17,602 bases of DNA from an uncultured Eubacteriales bacterium. GTDB lineage: Bacteria; Bacillota; Clostridia; Oscillospirales; Oscillospiraceae. Position numbers and translations under genes: made by a program. Within the stretch, counting starts at the first letter, position 1. Every line of letters begins with the position of its first letter. The stretch lies in contig USGS01000032.1 in NCBI GenBank assembly GCA_900554275.1, forward strand, positions 1 to 17,602, in the 5' to 3' direction. Below, in pieces: positions 8,155-13,842 of this stretch. Below the pieces are notes generated by a model. It made no database searches. It saw only the letters and a program-made list of their open reading frames with translations, and was not told where the DNA came from.

Positions 8155-8199
8155 AAAACAAAAGGCGATCTGTCTCCCATAAGTGGGCAACAGACCGCC
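8155..8199 (-). terminator. Intrinsic terminator-like hairpin, - strand
   Basis: On the - strand the arms 8199-8184 and 8179-8164 form a 16-position stem around a CUUA loop, with only one mismatch (G-A), followed by UUUUGUUUU (8163-8155). Two positions pair as G-U wobbles only when read on the - strand and would be A-C mismatches on the + strand, which argues that the - strand RNA is the functional one. It lies 168 bases upstream of mnmE. Confidence 0.65.
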
Positions 8200-8261
8200 G
8201 GATTGTTTTTCGGACATAAAAACAGACGCGCCAGACGAAACTTTTTCCATAACGCGGGAAT
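8155..8261 (-). ncRNA. Candidate small structured RNA upstream of mnmE
   Basis: A - strand promoter (8268-8296) and a - strand terminator hairpin (8164-8199 plus a U-tract to 8155) bound a transcript of about 107 nt. Inside, GUUUUU (8224-8219 region) and AAAAAC can form another small hairpin. A longer form to about 8078 is also possible, because the segment 8239-8248 pairs with 8078-8087 over ten positions including one G-U, and 8230-8234 pairs with 8089-8093, which would close a rod of about 171 nt inside a roughly 184-nt RNA, similar in size to 6S RNA. No Rfam family was recognised, so the identity is open. It might instead be an attenuated leader of mnmE. Confidence 0.35.
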
Positions 8262-8267
8262 ACCTCC

Positions 8268-8296
8268 AATATAGCACGCCTCTTTGCACAAATCAA
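8268..8296 (-). promoter_or_regulatory. Promoter of the candidate small RNA or of mnmE
   Basis: On the - strand, TTGATT (8291-8296) and TATATT (8268-8273) are 17 bases apart. Transcription would start near 8261, about 275 bases before mnmE and just ahead of the terminator-like hairpin. This arrangement fits a short independent RNA or a long attenuated leader. Confidence 0.6.
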
Positions 8297-8344
8297 CTAA
8301 AAATTTACACAAAATTAACGGTCGAAGATTGTGCAATTTGCGTC

Positions 8345-8373
8345 TTGCAAGTTGAAAAAAGGCGGTATATAGT
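8345..8373 (+). promoter_or_regulatory. Promoter of the unknown gene-cstA operon
   Basis: TTGCAA (8345-8350) and TATAGT (8368-8373) are separated by 17 bases on the + strand. The start of transcription would be near 8380, giving a leader of about 147 bases before the first gene. The -35 overlaps the palindrome CTTGCAAG (8344-8351), a possible operator half-site. Confidence 0.6.
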
Positions 8374-8456
8374 AATTGCGTTCTCGGGTGGGAACGTTTC
8401 TTTTTTGCTACAGACGAATGTTTTGCAACTTTTGGCAATACAACCTTTCACGATTT

Positions 8457-8475
8457 TGAACGGAAAAGATGTTCA
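8457..8475 (+). promoter_or_regulatory. Inverted repeat TGAAC-N9-GTTCA in the cstA operon leader
   Basis: Perfect 5-bp arms lie at 8457-8461 and 8471-8475, 51 bases before the start codon of the first gene. It could be a regulator site or a small RNA hairpin. It does not match a CcpA cre consensus. Its short length means it may be chance. Confidence 0.3.
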
Positions 8476-8526
8476 GATAATGCAAATACGCATTAAGAAC
8501 GTGATAAGATGGAGGGAGGCGGCGGT

Positions 8527-9066
8527 ATGACGAGACAGGAAGCCATCGACCGGCTGTGCGATGTATACGCGGGCAGCTTCGATGTGACCCGCCACGAGGA
8601 GGACCGCGCGCCCCTGATGGCCACCATGGACTTCTACGTGCACAACTCCAAGTACGTCCTGTCCAAGAAGGCAAAGCTGTGGGAGGCCAATAGCTTTGAG
8701 TATGTGTATCTGTTCAGCGTGCCGCACCTGACGAAGGAGCTCTACGAGCAGTGTGAGAAGCTGGCCTATGAGGAGGGCATGGCCCGCATTCAGCCCGGCC
8801 CGAGCCATATGTATACCTACATTTCCGCCATTTTCCTGTGTGACAGCTGCGATGAGGACGCCCGCCGGGCGCTGAAGCGGTGCAGGCTCTACAAGAGCTT
8901 TCGGATGTCCTACTGGGGATGGATGGATTTTCATACCGCTTTGGCGGTGCTGCCGGAGGAAAAGGTCAGCACCAATCCAAGCGGACACAGTGCAGCGCAG
9001 GTGCTCAACCGAGCCCTGTTTCATAAGCAAAAGAGAATGTTGTTCAGAAAGGAGAGAACTTTATGA
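8527..9066 (+). CDS. Unrecognised 179-residue protein coupled to cstA
   Basis: I do not recognise the family. The chosen start (MTRQEAIDRL) lies after the purine-rich ribosome binding site GGAGGGAGG (8511-8519); an in-frame ATG at 8509 would place that site inside the coding region and is less likely. The protein has no signal peptide or membrane segment and should be cytoplasmic and mainly helical. Notable features are aromatic-rich segments ('DFYVHNSKYVL' about 35-45, 'FEYVYLF' 57-63, 'RMSYWGWMDFH' 126-136), a CxxC pair at C105/C108 with further cysteines C11, C76 and C119, and a basic tail ('HKQKRMLFRKE'). Its stop overlaps the cstA start (ATGA, 9063-9066), so the two are translationally coupled. 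That makes a role with the transporter likely, for example as an accessory or regulatory partner, but this is inference from context only. Confidence 0.8.
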   Translation: MTRQEAIDRLCDVYAGSFDVTRHEEDRAPLMATMDFYVHNSKYVLSKKAKLWEANSFEYVYLFSVPHLTKELYEQCEKLAYEEGMARIQPGPSHMYTYISAIFLCDSCDEDARRALKRCRLYKSFRMSYWGWMDFHTALAVLPEEKVSTNPSGHSAAQVLNRALFHKQKRMLFRKERTL

Positions 9067-10793
9067 ATGCTGCTTTGTTCCTGATCATCGGCTGTGCCGT
9101 GCTGGTCGTAGGCTACATCTTCTACGGCGGCTGGCTGGCCAAGAAGTGGGGCGTGGATAACTCCCGCGTCACCCCCGCTCACGAGCTGGAGGACGGCAAG
9201 GACTATTGTCCCGCCAAAGCCCCCGTGCTGATGGGCCATCATTTCTCCTCTATCGCAGGCGCAGGCCCGATCAACGGTCCTATTCAGGCCGCGGTGTTCG
9301 GCTGGGTGCCCGTGATGCTGTGGGTACTGATCGGCGGTATCTTCTTCGGCGGCGTGCATGACTACGGCGCACTGTTCGCCTCCATCCGCCACAAGGGCGA
9401 GTCCATCGGTGAGGTCATCGGCGACGCCATCGGCGCAAAGGCCAAGAAGCTGTTCATCACCTTCGCGTACCTGACCCTGATCCTGGTGGTGGCGGCCTTC
9501 GCCTCCATCGTGGCCAACACCTTCAAGGCTACCTATACCGCTGATGGCCTCGTGGATCTGGAGGCCTCCGCTGCCAACGCTTCCACCGCCATCATCTCCA
9601 TCATGTTCATCGTGATGGCCATTCTGTTCGGCTTCTTCGTATACCGCCGCAACGCCCCTCTGGGCATTGCCACCGTTATCGGCGTCATCGGTATCGTGGT
9701 CTGCATGGTCATCGGCCTGAACTGGCATCCCATCTACCTGAGCTACACCGTGTGGATGATCATCGTGGGCCTGTATATCGGCGTGGCCTCCGTCACCCCC
9801 GTGTGGATTCTGCTCCAGCCCCGTGACTACCTGAGTTCCTTCCTGCTGTACGGCATGATGGTCCTGGCTGTGGTGGGCATCGTCGGCTGCCATCCCGTCG
9901 TGGATATGCCCGCGTTTACCGGCTTCTATGACACCCTGGCCCCCAGCGGCACGTCCCTGGGCTATATGTTCCCCGCACTGTTCGTGACCATCGCCTGCGG
10001 CGCTGTGTCCGGCTTCCACTCCCTGGTGGGCTCCGGCACGACGTCCAAGCAGCTGGATCAGGAGAAGGACGCCAAGCCCATCGCCTACGGCGGTATGCTG
10101 ATCGAGTGCGCTCTGGCTCTGATCTCCGTCTGCGCTGTCGGTTACATCTGGGTCTCCTATGCTGACGGCACGACCACCACGCCTACCGTGGTGTTCGCCA
10201 CCGGCCTGGCCTCCATGTTCTCCGAGGTGTTCGGCGACGGCTGCTACAACGCCGTGTACTCCATGCTGATCCTGGCTGTGTCCGCATTCTGCCTGACCTC
10301 CGTGGATACCGCCACCCGTCTGGCCCGCTATATGTTCGCCGAGTTCTTCGTCGAGCCCGGCAAGACCCGCGAGGATCTGACCGGCTGGAAGCGCGTCATC
10401 ACCAACCCCTATGTCGCCACCGGTATCACCGTGGTGGCCGGCGTGGCCCTGGGCCTGACCGGTTATGCCAAGATCTGGGCTCTGTTCGGCGCTGCCAACC
10501 AGCTGCTGGCCGCTTTGGGCCTGCTGGCTGTGTGCTGCTGGCTGGGCAAGATCGGCCGCAACAACAAGATGTTCTACTTCCCCATGTTCTTCATGCTGAT
10601 CGTGACCCTGACCTCCCTGGTGTTTACCATCAAGGCGCAGGTCGTGGGCATCATGGCCGGCGGCACGGGCGTGGTGTGGTGCTACATCCGCGGCATCATC
10701 GGCGTGCTGCTGGTGATCCTGGCCATCGACCTGGTGGTGGAGGGCATCCGTGCTCTGGGCCGCAACAAGAAGGCCGCACAGGCTGCCAAATAA
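9063..10793 (+). CDS. cstA: CstA family transporter (peptide/pyruvate uptake)
   Basis: Polytopic inner-membrane protein of 576 residues, shorter than E. coli CstA (about 700) but similar to Gram-positive relatives. CstA proteins were named for carbon starvation; characterised members have been linked to peptide uptake and, in enterobacteria, to pyruvate uptake with BtsT. Many hydrophobic segments run through the whole length. Conserved family blocks seen are 'HHFSSIAGAGPINGP' (about 59-73), 'FGGVHDYGALFASIRHKG' (about 95-112), 'GFHSLVGSGTTSKQL' and 'SVDTATRLARYMFAEF', and the C-terminal part resembles the CstA 5TM domain. The ribosome binding site AAAGGAG (9048-9054) and the ATGA overlap fix the start. 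Codons are strongly biased to C-ending forms, which suggests high expression. The gene ends before a terminator at 10832-10860. The exact substrate cannot be told from the sequence. Confidence 0.95.
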   Translation: MNAALFLIIGCAVLVVGYIFYGGWLAKKWGVDNSRVTPAHELEDGKDYCPAKAPVLMGHHFSSIAGAGPINGPIQAAVFGWVPVMLWVLIGGIFFGGVHDYGALFASIRHKGESIGEVIGDAIGAKAKKLFITFAYLTLILVVAAFASIVANTFKATYTADGLVDLEASAANASTAIISIMFIVMAILFGFFVYRRNAPLGIATVIGVIGIVVCMVIGLNWHPIYLSYTVWMIIVGLYIGVASVTPVWILLQPRDYLSSFLLYGMMVLAVVGIVGCHPVVDMPAFTGFYDTLAPSGTSLGYMFPALFVTIACGAVSGFHSLVGSGTTSKQLDQEKDAKPIAYGGMLIECALALISVCAVGYIWVSYADGTTTTPTVVFATGLASMFSEVFGDGCYNAVYSMLILAVSAFCLTSVDTATRLARYMFAEFFVEPGKTREDLTGWKRVITNPYVATGITVVAGVALGLTGYAKIWALFGAANQLLAALGLLAVCCWLGKIGRNNKMFYFPMFFMLIVTLTSLVFTIKAQVVGIMAGGTGVVWCYIRGIIGVLLVILAIDLVVEGIRALGRNKKAAQAAK

Positions 10794-10831
10794 GTCTTCC
10801 ATTCCTATCTCCTCATAATACAAACGCAGAC

Positions 10832-10860
10832 AGGGCTTCGGCATCCGCCGAAGCCCTTTT
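10832..10860 (+). terminator. Intrinsic terminator of cstA
   Basis: GGGCTTCGGC (10833-10842) pairs with GCCGAAGCCC (10847-10856) around an ATCC loop and is followed by TTTT (10857-10860). It lies 39 bases past the cstA stop codon. The T-run is short, but the stem is perfect and GC-rich. Confidence 0.85.
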
Positions 10861-10862
10861 GC

Positions 10863-11062
10863 ACAGGCTGTCGAAAAAGCCTGTCATTGCGAGCCAGTCC
10901 GCAGACTGGCGTGGCAATCCGTTCTCAAAACACATGATTTTTGCGCTTTAGCATAGATTTGCAGCTAAAAGATTGCGGATTCCCACGTCGCTTCGCGCCG
11001 CGAAGCAAGTACCCTTGGGGTGCTCCTCGGAATGACAGGATAGGTTTATCGACACGCTGAGC
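10863..11062. mobile_element. MITE/REP-like palindromic element, about 200 bp
   Basis: The two ends are imperfect inverted repeats of about 35 bases. The left end includes CTGTCGA, CCTGTCATTGCGAG (10880-10893) and GTGGCAATCCG (10911-10921). The reverse complement of the right end has CGTGTCGATAAACC, CCTGTCATTCCGAG (11039-11026) and GTGGGAATCCGC in the same order. Each arm contains its own small hairpin (CCAGTC-CGCA-GACTGG at 10894-10909; CTTCGCG-CCG-CGAAG at 10991-11005). There is no transposase gene inside. Elements with a TGTCATTGCGAG core are scattered in many bacterial genomes, so this is likely a non-autonomous repeat present in several copies; copy number cannot be seen from one window. 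Confidence 0.6.
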
Positions 11063-11101
11063 ACAAAGAGAAACCGCCTTCGGGCGGCTTCCTCTTTGTG
11101 C
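11061..11101. repeat. 18-bp hairpin with UUCG loop
   Basis: GCACAAAGAG at the left and CTCTTTGTGC at the right, plus the inner CCGCC-TTCG-GGCGG, form an 18-bp stem with one A-C mismatch and one bulged C. The TTCG tetraloop marks an RNA structure read on the + strand. There is no T-run after it on either strand, so it is not a standard terminator. It directly abuts the MITE-like element. Confidence 0.65.
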
Positions 11102-11121
11102 AAAAAGCTATCTGCACAAAG

Positions 11122-11184
11122 TTTCAGCGGGCAAAACACATTTTTAGTTGTCTATTTTGACGAAAAATGTGTCCCCCGCTGAAA
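11122..11184. repeat. 20-bp interrupted inverted repeat
   Basis: TTTCAGCGGG (11122-11131) and ACACATTTTT (11136-11145) are matched by AAAAATGTGT (11163-11172) and CCCGCTGAAA (11175-11184), leaving a 17-base loop and a small asymmetric internal loop. Both blocks are perfect. It may be another short mobile repeat, a cruciform or an RNA hairpin. No function can be assigned. Confidence 0.75.
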
Positions 11185-11483
11185 AACAACAGGCACGCCT
11201 CCGCCGCTCACCAGGGCGTTCGGTGAAGCTGTGTGTCCGGCGCGGACAAAAATCAAACGGATAGAGACAAAATATCCCGCTTTTGTCGGAAAAATCCCTC
11301 TTTGGCGGCGGGGAATTTGCGAAAAACCGCAAACGGACTTCGCTGCGCCCACAAGTATATATCCGAAAATCGTTCGCGCACACTGTGCGTTTGTACGTAT
11401 GACGCGGACAAACTGCCGCGCCGTGCCAAAGGGGAGCGGCTGCGTCCGGCGGTTTGCTTATGCATTTTTAGAGGTTATTACAA

Positions 11484-11512
11484 TTGTGTTTCCAGTATTT
11501 TTCCATTAAAAT
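11484..11512 (+). promoter_or_regulatory. Probable promoter of the liv operon
   Basis: TTGTGT (11484-11489) and TAAAAT (11507-11512) are separated by 17 bases in a locally AT-rich stretch. It is 67 bases upstream of the binding protein start. The leader that follows has a hairpin CGGTCG-N10-CGACCG (11529-11550) and a small TCC-CGAG-GGA stem (11551-11560) just before the ribosome binding site AGGAGG (11566-11571). Confidence 0.5.
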
Positions 11513-11578
11513 ATGAATATTCTGTGGGCGGTCGGTTAAAGAAGCGACCGTCCCGAGGGAAATTTAGGAGGAAATACC

Positions 11579-12790
11579 ATGAAAAAGTTTTTGGCAATGA
11601 TCCTGGCTCTAGTCATGGCATTGTCCCTGGTTGCCTGCGGCAGCAAGGACAATGGCCAGCAGCAGGGCGGCGACGTTTCCGGCGACAAGGTCGTCAAGGT
11701 TGGCGTGTTTGAGCCCACCTCCGGCCAGAATGCCGGCGGCGGCAAGAAGGAGATCCTGGGTGTCGAGTACGCCCACTCCCTGAAGCCCACCGTCACCATC
11801 AACGGCGAGGAGTATTCCGTGCAGCTGGTCTATGCGGATAACGCTTCCGACGCCAACAAGGCGCCCTCCGCCGCGCAGACCCTGATCTCTCAGGGTGTGT
11901 CCGTGGTCATCGGCACCTACGGCTCCGGCTGCGCCATCGCTGCCGGCGACCTGTTCAAGGATGCTCAGATCCCCGCCATCGGCACTTCCTGCACCAACCC
12001 CCAGGTCACTCTGGACAATGATTACTACTTCCGCGTAGGCTACATCGATCCCTTCCAGGGCGCGGTGATGGCCAACTTCGCCAACAAGGAAAAGGGCAGC
12101 GTGAACTGCGCCCTGATCATTGAGTCCGGCGACGACTACTCCGCCGGCTTCGGCAACTACTTCCAGCAGGAGATGGAGCGCCTGGGCGGCAAGGCCACTG
12201 TCCTTGAGTTCCAGAAGGGCGAGGCTGACTTCTCCACCATCATGGCTTCCATCAAGTCCGCCGGTTATGACGGCATCTTCGCTCCTGTGTCCATCGAGAC
12301 CGCCGCTATGATCATCTCCCAGGCCCGCGATGCCGGCATCACCTGCCCCATCATGGCTGGCGACACCTGGGATGACATCTCCATCGCCCAGCGTACCGGC
12401 GACAAGGCCACCGAGATCTACTTCTCCGCGTTCTTCGATGCCGCTGATACCTCCAACGAGGCCGGTAAGGCTTTCGTGGAAGGCTTCACCAAGTGGGTGG
12501 CCGAGGACTCCGCCCGCGTTGAGAACAACGGCGGCGTGACCGACGTTATCTCCAGCGTGACCCCCTGCGGCTATGATGCTTACATGGCTGCCGTCGGCGC
12601 TATCGAGGCTGCTCAGTCCACCGAGGGCGCTGCCATCCGCGATGCCCTGGCGACCCTGGAGATCCCCGGCCTGATCACCGGCGACCTGAAGTTCGATGAC
12701 AATGGCGACGCTATCAAGAACTACGCCGTTATCAAGACCATCAAGGATGGCCAGATCGTGTACTTCAGCACCTTCAACGGCCTGGAGTAA
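11579..12790 (+). CDS. livJ: ABC transporter substrate-binding lipoprotein, branched-chain amino acid type
   Basis: Periplasmic-binding-protein-like lipoprotein of 403 residues that captures the ligand outside the cell and delivers it to the permeases downstream. The N-terminus 'MKKFLAMILALVMALSLVAC' is a lipoprotein signal with the lipobox LVAC and Cys20 as the lipidated residue. The mature part follows the Leu/Ile/Val-binding (type I) fold: 'KVGVFEPTSGQNAGGGKKEILG', 'VQLVYADNASDANKA', 'VIGTYGSGCAIAAGDL', 'IPAIGTSCTNPQVT' and 'YDAYMAAVGAIEAA' near the C-terminus. AGGAGG lies 7 bases before the start. The gene is first in a five-gene operon and has very strong C-ending codon bias, as expected for the most abundant component. 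Related proteins also bind amides, urea or aromatic compounds, so the ligand is probable rather than proven; the gene name follows the family. Confidence 0.93.
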   Translation: MKKFLAMILALVMALSLVACGSKDNGQQQGGDVSGDKVVKVGVFEPTSGQNAGGGKKEILGVEYAHSLKPTVTINGEEYSVQLVYADNASDANKAPSAAQTLISQGVSVVIGTYGSGCAIAAGDLFKDAQIPAIGTSCTNPQVTLDNDYYFRVGYIDPFQGAVMANFANKEKGSVNCALIIESGDDYSAGFGNYFQQEMERLGGKATVLEFQKGEADFSTIMASIKSAGYDGIFAPVSIETAAMIISQARDAGITCPIMAGDTWDDISIAQRTGDKATEIYFSAFFDAADTSNEAGKAFVEGFTKWVAEDSARVENNGGVTDVISSVTPCGYDAYMAAVGAIEAAQSTEGAAIRDALATLEIPGLITGDLKFDDNGDAIKNYAVIKTIKDGQIVYFSTFNGLE

Positions 12791-12827
12791 GACCTGATCG
12801 AAACGGATCACATCTCAGCATAACGAC

Positions 12828-12860
12828 CATTGTGAGGGGAGCGCTGCTCCCCTCACAATG
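12828..12860 (+). promoter_or_regulatory. 15-bp intercistronic hairpin after livJ
   Basis: CATTGTGAGGGGAGC (12828-12842) pairs perfectly with GCTCCCCTCACAATG (12846-12860) around a 3-base loop, 37 bases past the livJ stop. No T-run follows, so it should not fully terminate. Such hairpins between a binding-protein gene and its permease genes commonly protect the upstream mRNA from 3' exonucleases and give more binding protein than permease (inference here). Confidence 0.75.
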
Positions 12861-12951
12861 CAACTTTCATGACTCTTGCGTTTTGAGAAGCCTGAGCCGT
12901 GCTTCGGCTTCTGAAAGCGCAGGAATCATACAGAAGGAGGGAACCCTGCTT

Positions 12952-13839
12952 ATGCATGACGCAGCGTATTACATCCAAATACTGCTCTCCGGCGTCACGG
13001 TGGGCAGCCTGTATGCCCTTATCGCCATCGGTTATACCATGGTGTACGGCATACTGCGTCTGATCAACTTCGCACACGGCGACATCTTCATGATGGCTGG
13101 CTTCTTCATGGTCTATGCCGTCACCTGGATGCCCCTGGCCGTGGCCATCCCCCTGGTGCTCATCGCCACCGTGGCCTTGGGCGTGCTCATTGAAAAGGCG
13201 GCGTACAGCCCCCTGCGTACCGCGCCCCGTATGTCGGTGATGATCTCGGCCATCGGCGTCAGCTACCTGCTGCAAAACCTGGCCACCTACATCACCGGCG
13301 GTATCGCCCGTGCCTATCCCGACATCCCCTTCCTGACCCAGGTGCTCCAGGTGGGCAGCCTGAACATAAAGCGCATCACCATCATCACGCCCATCCTGAC
13401 CATCGCCCTGGTGGTGGTGCTGGTCATCCTCATCCAAAAGACGAAGATCGGCATGGCCATGCGGGCCGTGTCCCGTGACTTTGAAACGGCGCAGCTCATG
13501 GGCATCAAGATCAACGCCGTCATCTCCATGACGTTCGTCATCGGCTCGTTCCTGGCGGCTGTGGCGTCCATTCTGTATTTCTCCAACTACGGTCAGGTCA
13601 GCCCCATGATCGGCGCTATGCCCGGTCTGAAGGCGTTCGTGGCGGCGGTGTTCGGCGGTATCGGCTCGATCCCCGGCGCGGTCATCGGCGCGTTCATCAT
13701 CGGTATCTGCGAGTCCTTCATCAAGGCCAACGAGACCATCGCCGTGTTCAGCAACGCCTTCACGTTCGCGCTGCTGATCGTGATCCTGCTGTGCAAGCCC
13801 AACGGCCTGTTCGGCGAAAAACTGACGGAGAAGGTGTGA
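12952..13839 (+). CDS. livH: Branched-chain amino acid-type ABC permease LivH
   Basis: Inner-membrane permease of 295 residues, the usual LivH length, forming the channel together with LivM. The open frame extends upstream to 12832, but that part overlaps the hairpin at 12828-12860 and reads as non-coding; the ATG at 12952 follows AAGGAGG (12934-12940) and gives the typical start 'MHDAAYYIQILLSGVTVGSLYALIAIGYTMVYG'. About eight hydrophobic segments follow. The family pattern 'LINFAHGDIFMM' is near the N-terminus, the cytoplasmic coupling loop 'MAMRAVSRDFETAQLMGIKIN' is in the middle and 'FGGIGSIPGAVIGAFIIG' is toward the C-terminus. Three bases separate the stop from livM. The gap of 161 bases from livJ is the only sizeable one in the operon. 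Confidence 0.94.
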   Translation: MHDAAYYIQILLSGVTVGSLYALIAIGYTMVYGILRLINFAHGDIFMMAGFFMVYAVTWMPLAVAIPLVLIATVALGVLIEKAAYSPLRTAPRMSVMISAIGVSYLLQNLATYITGGIARAYPDIPFLTQVLQVGSLNIKRITIITPILTIALVVVLVILIQKTKIGMAMRAVSRDFETAQLMGIKINAVISMTFVIGSFLAAVASILYFSNYGQVSPMIGAMPGLKAFVAAVFGGIGSIPGAVIGAFIIGICESFIKANETIAVFSNAFTFALLIVILLCKPNGLFGEKLTEKV

Positions 13840-13842
13840 GAT

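Larger units (their letters stand above)
7988..8526. other. Divergent intergenic region between mnmE and the cstA unit
   Basis: 539 bases with lower GC than the flanks. It contains a 15-bp direct repeat (8037-8071), a - strand terminator-like hairpin (8155-8199), a - strand promoter (8268-8296) that together with the hairpin outlines a possible small RNA, a + strand promoter (8345-8373), and a 5-bp inverted repeat (8457-8475) in the leader of the next gene. Open frames here are long on the - strand (8016-8438) but have no family features and cross the strong hairpins, so they are not called as genes. Confidence 0.6.
10794..11578. other. 785-base intergenic region rich in palindromes
   Basis: No gene is supported. 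In order it holds the cstA terminator (10832-10860), a MITE-like element (10863-11062), an 18-bp hairpin with a UUCG loop (11061-11101), a 20-bp interrupted inverted repeat (11122-11184), an unassigned stretch with small palindromes such as TTTGCG-N6-CGCAAA (11316-11333), and the promoter and leader of the liv operon (11484-11578). Short open frames (for example 11144-11383 on the - strand) lack ribosome binding sites and recognisable domains. Confidence 0.65.

Noticed and set aside
8086..8289. Small - strand protein (for example from the ATG at 8248, 54 codons, with a GGAGG 12 bases upstream)
   Set aside because: It would be translated straight through the terminator-like hairpin, the spacing to GGAGG is too long, and the amino acid sequence shows no family features. 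An RNA explanation fits better, though a small protein is not excluded.
8155..8526. T-box or known riboswitch leader
   Set aside because: No T-box sequence (AGGGTGGNACCGCG type) and no riboswitch core that I recognise on either strand; GGGTGGGAACG at 8388-8398 resembles the T-box only partly and lacks the antiterminator context.
9021..10844. 607-codon - strand open frame opposite cstA
   Set aside because: Composition is dominated by His, Asp, Gly and Gln as expected from the complement of a membrane protein gene; it even crosses the cstA terminator.
12832..12951. N-terminal extension of livH from the ATG at 12832
   Set aside because: The extension encodes a non-hydrophobic peptide from the hairpin region; the ATG at 12952 has a good AAGGAGG site and gives the normal LivH start.
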